A stretch of DNA of 41,457 bases from an uncultured Clostridia bacterium (GTDB lineage: Bacteria; Bacillota; Clostridia; Oscillospirales; Acutalibacteraceae). The notes under the pieces are model-generated. The model had not been told where the DNA came from. It was given only the letters and a program-made list of their open reading frames with translations, and searched no databases. Where the stretch lies: the NCBI GenBank assembly GCA_947627055.1, contig CANQUS010000015.1, forward strand, positions 1 to 41,457, in the 5' to 3' direction. The translations under genes were made by a program, and so were the position numbers. Positions 31,188-40,289 of this stretch are shown one piece after another (the first letter of the stretch is position 1; the number at the start of each line of letters is the position of its first letter).

Positions 31188-31403
31188 TCACTCGGAAAGA
31201 AAGTCCTCTACCACCTCGCGTATATGCAGCGCATCAAGCTTTAACTCGTTACATAGAGATACAAGTCTTTCCAAGCGCTTGTATTCAGTGGTTATATCCT
31301 CAATAATGATATTTTTCTCACCATCATTATATTCAATGCCATAGACAGACAAGAAACCCTCTGTATCTTTGTTTATGTTAGAACATATTAACGAGTAGTG
31401 CAT
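31188..31403 (-). CDS. small protein, DUF6514-like
   Basis: 71 residues: MHYSLICSNIN, then VYGIEYNDGE, IIIEDITTEYKRLERLVSLCNE and a closing LHIREVVEDFLSE. The pattern YGI...I-DI-T-...L...L---H---VVEDFL matches what I recall of DUF6514, a small protein family common in Ruminococcaceae. The role is unknown. AAAGGA lies 13 nt before the ATG, a rather long spacing. A good terminator follows, so the frame is very probably real. Confidence 0.65.
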   Translation of the reverse strand: MHYSLICSNINKDTEGFLSVYGIEYNDGEKNIIIEDITTEYKRLERLVSLCNELKLDALHIREVVEDFLSE

Positions 31404-31578
31404 TCTATGACCAATTCCTTTATTTTCGTTTGTTTAGCACAAAGTATATTATACCATATTTTCCTATAATTTCCATTAACAATTTTGTAATTAAAATCTC
31501 GATAATTTAATATAACTATATTAAGTCCCTTGTAGGCAGCTATATATGCAGCATATTTTATAAATAGCTGCTTTTAAG

Positions 31579-32208
31579 TCAAAATGCACTTGCTACTGTT
31601 CCGCATATTATCCTCACGTCACTGTTTTCGGCAAGTATGCGACAGCACTCCGAAAGAGTATACCCTGATGTCACTATGTCGTCAACGATAAGCACGGTTT
31701 TTCCGTTAAGCCTGATACCGCTCAAGCGCTTATATACACCTATTATATTGCTTTTCCGCTCCTCATGGCTCAAGCTGTGCTGTTCTGTGTTATCTATAAT
31801 TTTTTCAAGCGTCCTCATGTATTCCACCGAGAGCAGTCTGCCAACCTCTCTGCCTATCAATTCTGATTGATCATACCCTCTTGCTCTCAGTCTCTTCTTT
31901 GAAAGAGGGACGCTTGTTACAAGGTCAGGCTCTCCAAAGTATTCGTAAACAACCTGTGCGAGAGCTGCGGAAAAGCTTTTGCAGAACTCACGCTTGCCAT
32001 AAAACTTGTAGATTTTAATAGCATCTCGTACTACTCCGTCATATTTAAAAGCGGCAACACATTCGTTGCCGCCGGGTATGATCCTTATGTACGGCTTTTG
32101 CGGAAAGCCTGCCCGACATATATCGCATTCAAGTCTGTCACCGATAATGATTTTGCCGCAATACGGACACTTTCTCGGAAAAAGAAATTCCAAAGGACTC
32201 ACTGTCAT
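31579..32208 (-). CDS. comFC: ComF family phosphoribosyltransferase-like protein
   Basis: 209 residues. An N-terminal zinc-binding pair (CPYCGKIIIGDRLECDIC) is followed by a PRTase domain with the PRPP loop VLIVDDIVTSGYTLSE near residues 172-187 and the ComF-typical VPLSKKRLRARGYDQSELI (about 101-119). ComFC is needed for DNA uptake in competent bacteria, but homologues are widespread, and no other competence gene is in the window. It is the last gene of the fol run, 12 nt after folK. Confidence 0.92.
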   Translation of the reverse strand: MTVSPLEFLFPRKCPYCGKIIIGDRLECDICRAGFPQKPYIRIIPGGNECVAAFKYDGVVRDAIKIYKFYGKREFCKSFSAALAQVVYEYFGEPDLVTSVPLSKKRLRARGYDQSELIGREVGRLLSVEYMRTLEKIIDNTEQHSLSHEERKSNIIGVYKRLSGIRLNGKTVLIVDDIVTSGYTLSECCRILAENSDVRIICGTVASAF

Positions 32209-32220
32209 ACAAATACACCC

Positions 32221-32697
32221 TTACAGACGTTTAACTCCCGACGCATCAAGGCTGTGAACCGCATTGCCGAACTCAACGTCAAAGGCGCTGCCATCGGGGA
32301 AAATATCGAACATGGGAAGCAAAACAAACGCCCTTTCGAGAAATCTCGGGTGGGGGAGAGTTAAATTTTTATCGCTGCGTTCCTCGCCCTCGTATAGTAT
32401 CATATCAATATCAATTATTCTCGGGGAGTATTTATAGGGGCGAAGTCTGCCCATACTTGCCTCTATACCAAGGCAGGCGCCCATCAGCATTTCAGGTGAA
32501 AGCTCCGTTTGAAGCATTACACAGCAGTTATAGAAGTTTTGCTGTTCATCAGGTGTTTCAAACGGCTCTGTTTCATATATTTCTGAGGTTTCAGTCACGG
32601 CAGTTCCATACAGAAGCGACAAGGCGTCGATAGCGTTACGAAGGTTTTTCATTCTATCTCCTATATTCGTCCCGAGACAAAGTACTGCCCTTTTCAT
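32221..32697 (-). CDS. folK: 2-amino-4-hydroxy-6-hydroxymethyldihydropteridine pyrophosphokinase
   Basis: 158 residues, normal for HPPK, which transfers pyrophosphate from ATP to 6-hydroxymethyl-dihydropterin. Motifs: CLGTNIGDRMKNL, ETEPFETPDEQQNFYNC (pterin/ATP side), MGRLRPYKYSPRIIDIDMIL with the metal Asp residues, and LPHPRFLERAFVL. The start codon directly follows the stop of folB (TAAATG), so the two are coupled. Confidence 0.96.
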   Translation of the reverse strand: MKRAVLCLGTNIGDRMKNLRNAIDALSLLYGTAVTETSEIYETEPFETPDEQQNFYNCCVMLQTELSPEMLMGACLGIEASMGRLRPYKYSPRIIDIDMILYEGEERSDKNLTLPHPRFLERAFVLLPMFDIFPDGSAFDVEFGNAVHSLDASGVKRL

Positions 32698-33078
32698 TTA
32701 CATATACCCCCGTTTTGTGTCCCTTGAACGTGTGATTTCTACGGCGACATAGCCGAAGTCAGCTTCTATCGGAGCGTTTGGCTTTTTCAGGAGAATACGG
32801 ACGCATTCCGCAGAAGAAAATTCCGCAAGCAGAGAGTCGGCTGCGGCCTGCGCCGCGCGCTCGATAAGGTCATAGTTCTCCGCAGTCAAGGCCCGCTTGA
32901 TAACGGTGGCGGCGTGCGAGTAATTAACGGTGCTTTCGAGATCGTCTGTTTGGCAGGCGTCCGTCAGGTCTGCATAAATATCCGCGTCAATGATAAACGT
33001 TTGTCCCCTTTTCTTCTCAAAGTCATTGACGCCGTGATAAGCATATACTCTCAAATCTCTAATAATAATCCGATCCAT
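32698..33078 (-). CDS. folB: dihydroneopterin aldolase
   Basis: 126 residues, full length. FolB cleaves dihydroneopterin to 6-hydroxymethyl-dihydropterin and glycolaldehyde. Visible: MDRIIIRDLRVYAYHGVNDFEKKRGQ (the N-terminal substrate region), DLESTVNYSHA, NYDLIERAAQAAADSLL with the pterin-binding Glu, and KKPNAPIEADFGYVAVEI. It overlaps folP by 20 nt, so folP and folB are translated together. Confidence 0.96.
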   Translation of the reverse strand: MDRIIIRDLRVYAYHGVNDFEKKRGQTFIIDADIYADLTDACQTDDLESTVNYSHAATVIKRALTAENYDLIERAAQAAADSLLAEFSSAECVRILLKKPNAPIEADFGYVAVEITRSRDTKRGYM

Positions 33079-33874
33079 CGTAACCCCTCACAATAGCGTC
33101 CGCCACCCTTGCCGATTGGACTGCTTCGGCGACATCGTGTACCCTTATAATGTCCGCGCCTGCGGATATTGCGAGAACATGAGCGGCGATCGTCCCCGCA
33201 AGCCTCTGCTCAAACGGCGGATCTCCGCATGGCGCTCCTACTACTCTCTTGCGCGATGCTCCTATAAGTAGCGCGCACTCGTCAACACGATACTTTCCGC
33301 ATTTACGCAATATTTCAAGGTTGGCGTTGTGAGTTTTGCCGAAGCCTATTCCGGGGTCAAGGCAGACACGCTCACGTTCAATACCAAAGCTGTCGCATTT
33401 CTCTAAAACACTTTTGAAAAAATCTTTTATTCCGTCTGCTTTGTCATGCATAATAATGCAGCCGCAGCCGCTTTCTGAGGAAATGCGGTACATCTCCTCG
33501 TCGGCATAGCCCGTAACATCATTTATAATATCCGCCCCGAACAACAGCGCCTTTTTAGCCACCGAAGGATAGAAGGTATCGACCGAAACAGGTATACTGA
33601 CAGATTCCCTCACCGCCTGAAGAAACGGCAGCAGACGTTTTTCCTCGTCCTCGGCGGGTATTCTCGTATATCCGGGACGTGTCGATTGCGCGCCTATGTC
33701 TATTATATCCGCACCATCGTTCTGCATCTGTACGGCGTGACCGACAGCCGCGCCAATATCAAGCCATTTTCCGCCGTCTGAAAACGAATCCGGAGTTACG
33801 TTTAATATACCCATTATATATGTTTTTTCTCCGAGAGGAAAACTGAAATTTTTCGCTTTAAATATTTTCCGCAT
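33059..33874 (-). CDS. folP: dihydropteroate synthase
   Basis: About 271 residues. It joins p-aminobenzoate to the activated pterin and is the sulfonamide target. Motifs: YIMGILNVTPDSFSDGG, DIIDIGAQSTRPGYTRI, DIINDVTGY, CLDPGIGFGKTHNANLEILR and GASRKR. The frame is open to a TTG at 33904; I prefer the ATG at 33874, which has GGGGGTG 9 nt upstream and fits the family length. It follows folE and overlaps folB. Confidence 0.96.
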   Translation of the reverse strand: MRKIFKAKNFSFPLGEKTYIMGILNVTPDSFSDGGKWLDIGAAVGHAVQMQNDGADIIDIGAQSTRPGYTRIPAEDEEKRLLPFLQAVRESVSIPVSVDTFYPSVAKKALLFGADIINDVTGYADEEMYRISSESGCGCIIMHDKADGIKDFFKSVLEKCDSFGIERERVCLDPGIGFGKTHNANLEILRKCGKYRVDECALLIGASRKRVVGAPCGDPPFEQRLAGTIAAHVLAISAGADIIRVHDVAEAVQSARVADAIVRGYDGSDYY

Positions 33875-33908
33875 TTGTATATTCACCCCCGCAGAGTTTA
33901 TCAACAGA

Positions 33909-34475
33909 CTATTTCTGCGTCAGGAGGGACATTACCTCCGACCGTGTCCTCGCGTCGCTCTTAATTGTCCCTCTGAGAGCGGATGTCATTGTCTTTGCCC
34001 CTGCCGCTCTCGCACCGCGCATAGTCATGCACAGGTGTTCCGCTTCTATAACGACAGCCACTCCGAGCGGGTCGAGATTATCATACAGAAAGTCCGCGAT
34101 CTCCGAGGTAAGTCTCTCTTGAACCTGAGGTCTCTTGGCAAAGCTGCTTACTATTCTCGCAAACTTGGAAAGCCCTATTATCTTGCCGCCCTGAGGAATA
34201 TATGCTATGTGCGCGGTACCGACAAACGGCAGGAGGTGATGCTCGCATACCGAATACATAGGTATATCCCGTACTATAACAAGCTCCTGGTTTTGCTCGG
34301 GAACGTCGAATATTTTAAGATACTGCTTAGGGTCGTCATGAAGTCCCGAAAAAATCTCCTCATACATATTCGCGACGCGCTTAGGGGTTTCGAGAAGTCC
34401 CTCCCTGTCAACGTCCTCGCCTATTGCCGTCAGAAGCTCCCTGACCGCGGCCTCTATTCTCTGCTTATCAACCAT
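33909..34475 (-). CDS. folE: GTP cyclohydrolase I, zinc-dependent
   Basis: 188 residues, exactly the usual length from the ATG at 34475, which has GGGAG just upstream. It converts GTP to dihydroneopterin triphosphate, the first step of folate synthesis. The zinc ligands are present in [10 protein letters not shown] and in EHLCMTMRG, so this is the zinc-dependent FolE type, not the FolE2 form. Also seen: [21 protein letters not shown]. It heads the folE-folP-folB-folK run. Confidence 0.97.
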   Translation of the reverse strand: MVDKQRIEAAVRELLTAIGEDVDREGLLETPKRVANMYEEIFSGLHDDPKQYLKIFDVPEQNQELVIVRDIPMYSVCEHHLLPFVGTAHIAYIPQGGKIIGLSKFARIVSSFAKRPQVQERLTSEIADFLYDNLDPLGVAVVIEAEHLCMTMRGARAAGAKTMTSALRGTIKSDARTRSEVMSLLTQK

Positions 34476-34488
34476 TTTTTTCTCCCTT

Positions 34489-35862
34489 TCATTGATCCGT
34501 ATCATTATTTTCCGCAACATATGCCAGCTTGACTCTTACAAGCAGCGCACTCTCATTTTTATAAATCGAACAGCCGTCACGGTCTATTTTATGCTCATCA
34601 TCGAGCAGCTCGTTTGCCGCATTAACATAGGCATAAAACTTGTACGGCTGACCGAAAAACAGCTTGTCGATATATTCCTCATATTTCATCTCTTTGCCAA
34701 AAACTATCGGGAGATATTTATCCCTATTGTTGGCAGCGTTCACAAGTGTGTCTACGATCTTTTTGTCAGTCTCATTATCAAAGGTTATTATAACCGCCGC
34801 GTTTCTTGAGTAATATCCTGCTTCTGTCGAGGCGCATCTGGGAATAAAGAAATTATACCTCATATCGTCCTTGCTGTCGTCCTCAAGGCTGACTTCCTTT
34901 GCGGTGGGGCTTATGGTATGTGTTAAGGTTATTATCTCGTCGTTGATATTAAAAAAATCATATATCGGACCGTTATCCGTATCATCCCACGTTGTATCAA
35001 GATGATACCATTTCCCGTCAATTTTTATAACATTCCACATATGTCCGCTGCCGTCGCTGTCGCCTCGTATCGTCTCACATTCTATCCCGCACAGATTCAT
35101 AAGGAGTTGTTCCGCCTTCGCATAGCCCTCGCAGACAGCCTCTCCCTTGACAAGCACACCGTATGCGGAGAAATATTCCCAGCCGTCGCTCAGACTCTTT
35201 GCCGTACCCTTGTACACGCAGTTTAATATGATATAGTCGTGGATCAGTTTTTCTCTGTCAAACTCACTCTGTCCCTCCTCAAGCGAGGACATTATCATGT
35301 TTACCGCGCTGCGCAGTACGGCGGCTTTCTTTTCACACTCATCGGCAGACATAACGGAGTAAAACTCCGCTATTGTATCATCATCGGCATATGCGTACCC
35401 GAAAAGGTTGTCTAGCCAGAAAACCTGAGGATTATCGAAAACATAAGCGTTTATGGAGCGCCTTATATCCCTCTCGGACATATGCTTGCCATTGATAGTC
35501 ACACGCATGGTTCTATAATGGTCGTTTTCGTCCTTTGTCTCGCTTATAGTCATAACGCTGCTGCCGATAAGGTCGTACAGCTCTTTCTCGGATTCGGATT
35601 CCAGGGACTCTCTGCCGTTGTTTACCTTGACAGTGGTATAGTATGGAGATGCGGTGAAATCTTCTATCGTAATATTTCTATATGTAAGCTCGCTCTGACC
35701 GTCTATGGTAACGGCATTGATAATATCCGGGTCATCGCTCTGCTTGTTTATCGTACCGTTTCCACCGGTAAGATTCAAAAAATATATTGCACTGCAGGTC
35801 AGGGCTGCGGTTACTACCGCAAAAAACAAAACGTAAAAAGCTCTCAAAACGTTTTTTCTCAT
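34489..35862 (-). CDS. transglutaminase-like exported protein
   Basis: 457 residues. An uncleaved signal/anchor segment lies at residues about 7-32. The papain-like transglutaminase core follows: [14 protein letters not shown], Cys244 in [11 protein letters not shown], His274 in [24 protein letters not shown] and Asp289. The late part (from about 320) includes [15 protein letters not shown]. Proteins of this kind act outside the membrane as proteases or peptide cross-linkers, often in wall or spore contexts. It ends 13 nt before the folE start, so it may share the fol transcript although no functional link is obvious. Confidence 0.85.
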   Translation of the reverse strand: MRKNVLRAFYVLFFAVVTAALTCSAIYFLNLTGGNGTINKQSDDPDIINAVTIDGQSELTYRNITIEDFTASPYYTTVKVNNGRESLESESEKELYDLIGSSVMTISETKDENDHYRTMRVTINGKHMSERDIRRSINAYVFDNPQVFWLDNLFGYAYADDDTIAEFYSVMSADECEKKAAVLRSAVNMIMSSLEEGQSEFDREKLIHDYIILNCVYKGTAKSLSDGWEYFSAYGVLVKGEAVCEGYAKAEQLLMNLCGIECETIRGDSDGSGHMWNVIKIDGKWYHLDTTWDDTDNGPIYDFFNINDEIITLTHTISPTAKEVSLEDDSKDDMRYNFFIPRCASTEAGYYSRNAAVIITFDNETDKKIVDTLVNAANNRDKYLPIVFGKEMKYEEYIDKLFFGQPYKFYAYVNAANELLDDEHKIDRDGCSIYKNESALLVRVKLAYVAENNDTDQ

Positions 35863-35957
35863 TAACTAACCTCCGAAGAAAAAAGCGGCGTTATGACTTG
35901 TGAAAATAACTTATGCGCGTTCAAATTCAAATTGACGGCTTTCGCCGCCGGGCTGTA

Positions 35958-35975
35958 CGGCGTGTTAATACGCCG
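35958..35975. other. hairpin after the coaD operon
   Basis: CGGCGT pairs with ACGCCG around GTTAAT. It lies 38 nt after the stop of the coiled-coil gene, with a second GC-rich hairpin beyond it (about 35936-35952). There is no T-run, so it is at best a weak terminator of the rsmD-coaD operon. Confidence 0.35.
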
Positions 35976-36012
35976 CATTAAAGCACTGAGCAAATATGAT
36001 GCCGACATACTA

Positions 36013-36486
36013 TTATTTCTGAGGAGCGGACTTCCTCTGCGCTGACTTGACGCTTTGCCTTGCCTTTTTAAATTCGGCGAGAGTGCGGCTCATGTCCTCG
36101 TCTGCCTGCCTCATAATATCATCCACATATTCGCCGGCGGCTTTTTTCATTTCGGTTGATTTCGTCTTTGCATCCGCAAGTATCTCATTCGAGCGTCGCT
36201 GTGCTTGTCGGACTATCTCGTTTTTGGCGACCATTTTTTTCGCACGTTCCTCTGCGGAGTGAATAATAGCCTCCGCCTCCTGATTCGCCTGCGATATTAT
36301 CCTGTTTCTGTCCGCAACGATGCTGCGAGCCTGACGTATCTCCTGCGGAAGATTCGCCTTTATCTCGTCAAGTATCTCCTTGACGCCCGTAACGCTGACA
36401 ACCGCTTTATCTCTGCTGAGCGGGATCTTTGCCGATGCCTCCAGCATTTCATAAAGGTCGTTTATCATTGTTTCTACACTGCTCAT
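36013..36486 (-). CDS. coiled-coil protein in the rsmD-coaD operon
   Basis: 157 residues, almost all charged helix: MSSVETMINDLYEMLEASAK, then IVADRNRIISQANQEAEAIIHSAEERAKKMVAKNE. The heptad and 11-residue patterns resemble ATP-synthase subunit b/DivIVA-type coiled coils, and such proteins are often annotated as ATPase subunits only by similarity of the coil. No catalytic motif or membrane segment is seen. It starts 4 nt after coaD, so it is co-translated. The function is unknown; a structural or cell-division role is a guess. Confidence 0.75.
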   Translation of the reverse strand: MSSVETMINDLYEMLEASAKIPLSRDKAVVSVTGVKEILDEIKANLPQEIRQARSIVADRNRIISQANQEAEAIIHSAEERAKKMVAKNEIVRQAQRRSNEILADAKTKSTEMKKAAGEYVDDIMRQADEDMSRTLAEFKKARQSVKSAQRKSAPQK

Positions 36487-36490
36487 GATC

Positions 36491-36973
36491 TCAATCCTTT
36501 CTAAGTCTGTTTAGTATTTCATCGTGAACACATTCGGGGACGAATGACGATATATCTCCGCCGAGCTGTGCAACCTGCTTTACTATGCTTGAGCTTATAA
36601 ACATATACTCCAACCGTGTCGTAAGAAATATCGTTTCAAGCTCGGGGTTCAGCTTTTTATTTGTGAGAGCCATCTGAAACTCATATTCAAAGTCCGAAAG
36701 CGCCCTGAGACCTCTGACTATTGCCGTCGCGTTATGCTGTGCCGCAAAATCAGCGAGCAGTCCGTCAAAGCTTGTTACCTCGACATTCGGAAGCTCCGCC
36801 GTCGCCTTTTCTATCAATCTCACGCGTTCCTCGGCGTTAAAGCAAACCCGCTTATTCATATTATTAAGTACCGCAACGATGATCTTATCAAACATTTTTG
36901 ATGCCCTCGTTATAATATCGACGTGACCGACAGTAACGGGGTCAAAGCTCCCCGAGCATATAACCGTTTTCAT
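36491..36973 (-). CDS. coaD: phosphopantetheine adenylyltransferase
   Basis: 160 residues, full length. CoaD makes dephospho-CoA from 4'-phosphopantetheine and ATP. Motifs: CSGSFDPVTVGHVDII (nucleotidyl-transfer HxGH-type motif TVGH), VNKR-like NKRVCFNAEERVRLIE, DGLLADFA, AIVRGLRALSDFEYEFQMA and the ISSSIVKQVAQLGGD signature near the C terminus. It follows rsmD by 22 nt, the usual arrangement in Firmicutes. Confidence 0.98.
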   Translation of the reverse strand: MKTVICSGSFDPVTVGHVDIITRASKMFDKIIVAVLNNMNKRVCFNAEERVRLIEKATAELPNVEVTSFDGLLADFAAQHNATAIVRGLRALSDFEYEFQMALTNKKLNPELETIFLTTRLEYMFISSSIVKQVAQLGGDISSFVPECVHDEILNRLRKD

Positions 36974-36995
36974 TTATTTGTTTCCCTCCGCATTT

Positions 36996-37541
36996 TTATA
37001 AAAAATCCTCATGAACATATATAGTAAGAATTATTTTTCCGTATTTGTAATGCTTTTTTACGGCAAAATCACCGATTCTTTCGGGGAGCTCCTCATCTCG
37101 CGGATGTTCGCAGATTATCCTGCCGCTTTTGTTCATAAACACCGGCATTATATCAAGTGCCCTTTGTAGGAAGCCCTTTCTGTACGGGGGATCAAGATAC
37201 GCTATATCAAAGCACTCGTCGCAGCTCTTGAGAAACGAAAGTGAATCGGTCGGAACAACCTCCGCTTTATCGGAAAGTCCTGTGATCTCAAGGTTTTTCC
37301 TGATTACGGCAAGAGAGGCTTTTGAGTTGTCAACAAGTACAGCTTTTTTTGCACCTCGGCTGAGAGCCTCTATGCCCATCTGACCCGAACCCGCAAAAAG
37401 GTCGAGAAAGCATCTGCCCTCAATATCGAATTGAATGATCGAGAACACTGCCTCCTTAACCATATCGGTAGTCGGTCGGACATCACTGCCGCTTAAGGTT
37501 TCGAGCCTTTTGCCGCCCGCTGTTCCCGTTATAACTCTCAT
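36996..37541 (-). CDS. rsmD: 16S rRNA (guanine966-N2)-methyltransferase
   Basis: 181 residues of the RsmD family. The N-terminal signature MRVITGTAGGKRLETLSG is followed by DVRPTTDMVKEAVFSII, the SAM-binding LDLFAGSGQMGIEALSRGA and the catalytic IAYLDPPYRKG. The frame is open to 37559, but GGAGG lies 7 nt before the ATG at 37541, which also fits the family N terminus. It is the first gene of the rsmD-coaD-coiled-coil operon. Confidence 0.96.
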   Translation of the reverse strand: MRVITGTAGGKRLETLSGSDVRPTTDMVKEAVFSIIQFDIEGRCFLDLFAGSGQMGIEALSRGAKKAVLVDNSKASLAVIRKNLEITGLSDKAEVVPTDSLSFLKSCDECFDIAYLDPPYRKGFLQRALDIMPVFMNKSGRIICEHPRDEELPERIGDFAVKKHYKYGKIILTIYVHEDFL

Positions 37542-37653
37542 TTCGTTATCCTCCCGCAAGCTTCGGTATTGAAAAGTCGCTTTCTTTTGAGTGGTTTATC
37601 GAAACCATACAGATATGAAATTATTATATCACACTTTGTCGAATCTGTCGAGA

Positions 37654-37688
37654 GGCGGAGTGCCTCCGCCCGCCGCACGGGAATTTTT
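37654..37688. repeat. REP-like GC-rich palindrome
   Basis: GGCGGA-GTGCC-TCCGCC (37654-37670) is a perfect 6-bp hairpin, and CCCG-CCGCA-CGGG followed by AATTTTTT overlaps its end. The block GGAGTGCCTCCG recurs at 41189-41200 and a shorter GTGCCTCCGCC at 25188-25198, all between genes. Confidence 0.7.
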
Positions 37689-37693
37689 TAGCC

Positions 37694-37722
37694 TTGAATA
37701 AATTTCGAAAATGCGGTATTAT
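37694..37722 (+). promoter_or_regulatory. promoter of pcrA
   Basis: TTGAAT (37694-37699), 17 nt, TATTAT (37717-37722). It gives a leader of about 50 nt. Confidence 0.7.
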
Positions 37723-37780
37723 TATATGACAGACAAGCTGATTCGGGGCAGTCTATATTATGTAAAAGAATTTGTAAGGA

Positions 37781-40159
37781 ATGAAAAAATTGTCATTGAT
37801 GAATAGTGAAATAGTTGATTTAAGAAAAAAGATCATTGAGAACGAATTTTCAAGAATGAATGATATGCAGAAAAAAGCAGTATTTGCGGTAAGCGGTCAG
37901 CTCCTGATACTTGCGGGGGCGGGAAGCGGAAAGACTACCGTTCTTGTTAACAGGATAGCGAATATTCTCCGCTTCGGCGAGGCGTATGAGAGCGAAAATG
38001 TATACGGAACGTACTCTGATGACGAGATTCTTGAGATCAGGAGCGCGGCTCGCGGCGAAACGGAATTATCGGACGAGCTTGCGTCAAAGCTGTCTGTCGG
38101 TAAGATCAAGCCGTGGAGAATACTTGCGATAACATTCACAAATAAAGCCGCAAGGGAACTCAAGGAGAGAATCTGCAATAAGGTTGGAGATGAGGGTCTT
38201 GAGATATGGGCATCGACGTTTCATTCCTGCTGTTCGAGGATCCTCCGCCGATATGGCGACTTGATAGGCTACTCGTCGCACTTTACGGTGTACGATACGG
38301 ACGATACAAAAAAGCTGATAAAAGACTGTATGAAGTCCCTTAATATAGATGAAAAGCATCTGCCGATAAGAAGCGTTCAGGCACAAATATCAAGGGCTAA
38401 GGATATGGTCAAGACGCCCGAGAGGTTAAAGAACGAAGCAGGTCAGGACAGTATGCTTGTATCTGTTGCCGCTGTATATGAAATGTATCAGAAGCGGCTT
38501 AAAAAAGCCGACGCGATGGACTTTGATGATATTATACTTAATACTGTGCTTTTGTTTAAAAAATATCCAGACGTTCTCGAAAAGTATCGTGACCAATTCA
38601 AGTACATAATGGTTGACGAATATCAGGATACAAACCTCCTGCAATATGAGCTTATAAGTCTGCTTGCGGGGGACGACGGCAATCTCTGTGTTGTCGGTGA
38701 CGATGACCAGAGCATTTATAAATTCCGAGGAGCTACAATCGAGAACATTCTCAGCTTTGAAAAGCAGTACAAAAATGCGCGGGTTATACGCCTTGAGCAG
38801 AACTACCGCTCAACTCAAAACATTCTTTCGGCGGCAAACGGTGTTATCTCCAACAACGAACAGCGCAAGGGAAAAACTCTTTGGACTGAAAATGAGGTTG
38901 GCGCGTCCGTTCATCTTTATACGGCAGATGACGAGCAGGGCGAGGCAGGCTATGTTGCGAGAACGATCTCCGACAGGGTGTCAAAGGGCGCGAAGCTCTC
39001 CGACTTTGCCGTTCTGTACAGGATGAACTCGCAGTCGCAGAATATCGAGCGCGCATTGGCGCGTATGGGAATACCGTATAGGATCATCGGTGGTCATCGT
39101 TTCTATGAGCGTATGGAAATAAGGGATATGCTCGCATACCTTTCCGTCATCTGCAATCATAATGATAATGTCAGGCTTAAACGCATTATAAATGTACCTA
39201 AACGTGCTATCGGAGAAAGCAGCGTGAGCCGCATTGAACATATAGCCGAAACGCTCGGAGAAAGTATGTTTAATATAATGAACTCAAGCGATGAGTTTGC
39301 GGTTTTGTCGCGCACTTCTCCAAGCTTGCTTGAATTTTGCAGGCTGATAAATGACCTTACGGAAATGATAGACGAGGGTGAATCCCTCACAAATATGTAT
39401 GATTCGCTCATAGAGAGCATAGGATATATAGAATACCTCAAAAAGTCAAGCAGTCACCCCGATACCGCGGAAGAAAATATTTGGGAGCTTAAGTCGAGCC
39501 TCGCACAGTATGAGGAGGAAAAATGCAATGAAGCAACGCTTCAGGGCTTCCTCGAGGAGGTTGCGCTCCTGACCGATATTGACAACTATAATGCGGACTC
39601 GGAAAGCGTCGTTATGATGACGCTTCATTCCGCAAAGGGACTTGAGTTCCCATATGTTATAATTCCCGGCATGGAGGATGGTATTTTTCCCGGCTATCAT
39701 GCGGCACTTTCCGAGGATGGGCTTCAGGAGGAACGCCGTCTTGCGTATGTCGGTATCACTCGTGCCAAAAAAGAGCTTTTCCTCGTCAACGCGCGAGAGC
39801 GCACGCTTTTCGGCAAAACCTCGCGTAATCTTCCATCGAGGTTTATAAAGGAGATCCCAGAGGAATTTATAGAAGCGGAGAATGACGAGCGCAGAAAGAT
39901 GCCTGCCATCACGGTAACGCGAAACAGACCCAGACCGACATACGATGTTGAGCGCACTATCACTCCAACTTCGTCGAAGCCCAAGCCGGACGCTCAGACG
40001 TACAAGGTCGGTGATACAATAAATCACAAAGTATTTGGGTCGGGTCTTATAATCTCGGCAGTCAGCACCGCGAACGATATGATTCTTGAGGTTTCCTTTG
40101 AAAAGGTCGGCACTAAAAAGCTAATGGCGAATTTCCTATCCTCAAGCTTGCTGAAATAA
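37781..40159 (+). CDS. pcrA: ATP-dependent DNA helicase PcrA/UvrD family
   Basis: 792 residues from 37781. A superfamily-1A 3'-5' helicase for repair and replication-transcription conflicts. Motifs: DMQKKAVF (Q motif region), Walker A AGAGSGKTT (Lys51), TFTNKAARELKERI, VDEYQDTN (motif II), VVGDDDQSIYKFRGA (III), LEQNYRST (IV), TLHSAKGLEFPYVI (V) and YVGITRAKKELFLV (VI). The C-terminal 55 residues (YKVGDTINHKVFGSGLIISAV...) form the PcrA Tudor-like RNA-polymerase-binding domain. Between motifs I and Ia there is an extra acidic stretch of about 45 residues. The start is unclear: AAGGA abuts the ATG at 37781, so the TTG at 37790 (9 nt spacing) may be used. Confidence 0.95.
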   Translation: MKKLSLMNSEIVDLRKKIIENEFSRMNDMQKKAVFAVSGQLLILAGAGSGKTTVLVNRIANILRFGEAYESENVYGTYSDDEILEIRSAARGETELSDELASKLSVGKIKPWRILAITFTNKAARELKERICNKVGDEGLEIWASTFHSCCSRILRRYGDLIGYSSHFTVYDTDDTKKLIKDCMKSLNIDEKHLPIRSVQAQISRAKDMVKTPERLKNEAGQDSMLVSVAAVYEMYQKRLKKADAMDFDDIILNTVLLFKKYPDVLEKYRDQFKYIMVDEYQDTNLLQYELISLLAGDDGNLCVVGDDDQSIYKFRGATIENILSFEKQYKNARVIRLEQNYRSTQNILSAANGVISNNEQRKGKTLWTENEVGASVHLYTADDEQGEAGYVARTISDRVSKGAKLSDFAVLYRMNSQSQNIERALARMGIPYRIIGGHRFYERMEIRDMLAYLSVICNHNDNVRLKRIINVPKRAIGESSVSRIEHIAETLGESMFNIMNSSDEFAVLSRTSPSLLEFCRLINDLTEMIDEGESLTNMYDSLIESIGYIEYLKKSSSHPDTAEENIWELKSSLAQYEEEKCNEATLQGFLEEVALLTDIDNYNADSESVVMMTLHSAKGLEFPYVIIPGMEDGIFPGYHAALSEDGLQEERRLAYVGITRAKKELFLVNARERTLFGKTSRNLPSRFIKEIPEEFIEAENDERRKMPAITVTRNRPRPTYDVERTITPTSSKPKPDAQTYKVGDTINHKVFGSGLIISAVSTANDMILEVSFEKVGTKKLMANFLSSSLLK

Positions 40160-40289
40160 AGCTGATTTTTGACGAGTGTAAGGAAATAACAGGAAAAGTT
40201 TATTTATATGTCCCATAATTTTAAATGGGAAAAATGAGTATATCCGCATATTCAGGAATACTTTCTGAAGTAATGTATAAGGAGAAAAT

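Noticed and set aside
34035-34532. 165-residue plus-strand frame
   Set aside because: Antisense shadow of folE; no ribosome site.
39446-40027. 193-residue minus-strand frame
   Set aside because: Antisense to the pcrA C-terminal region, which carries motifs V and VI in the other strand.
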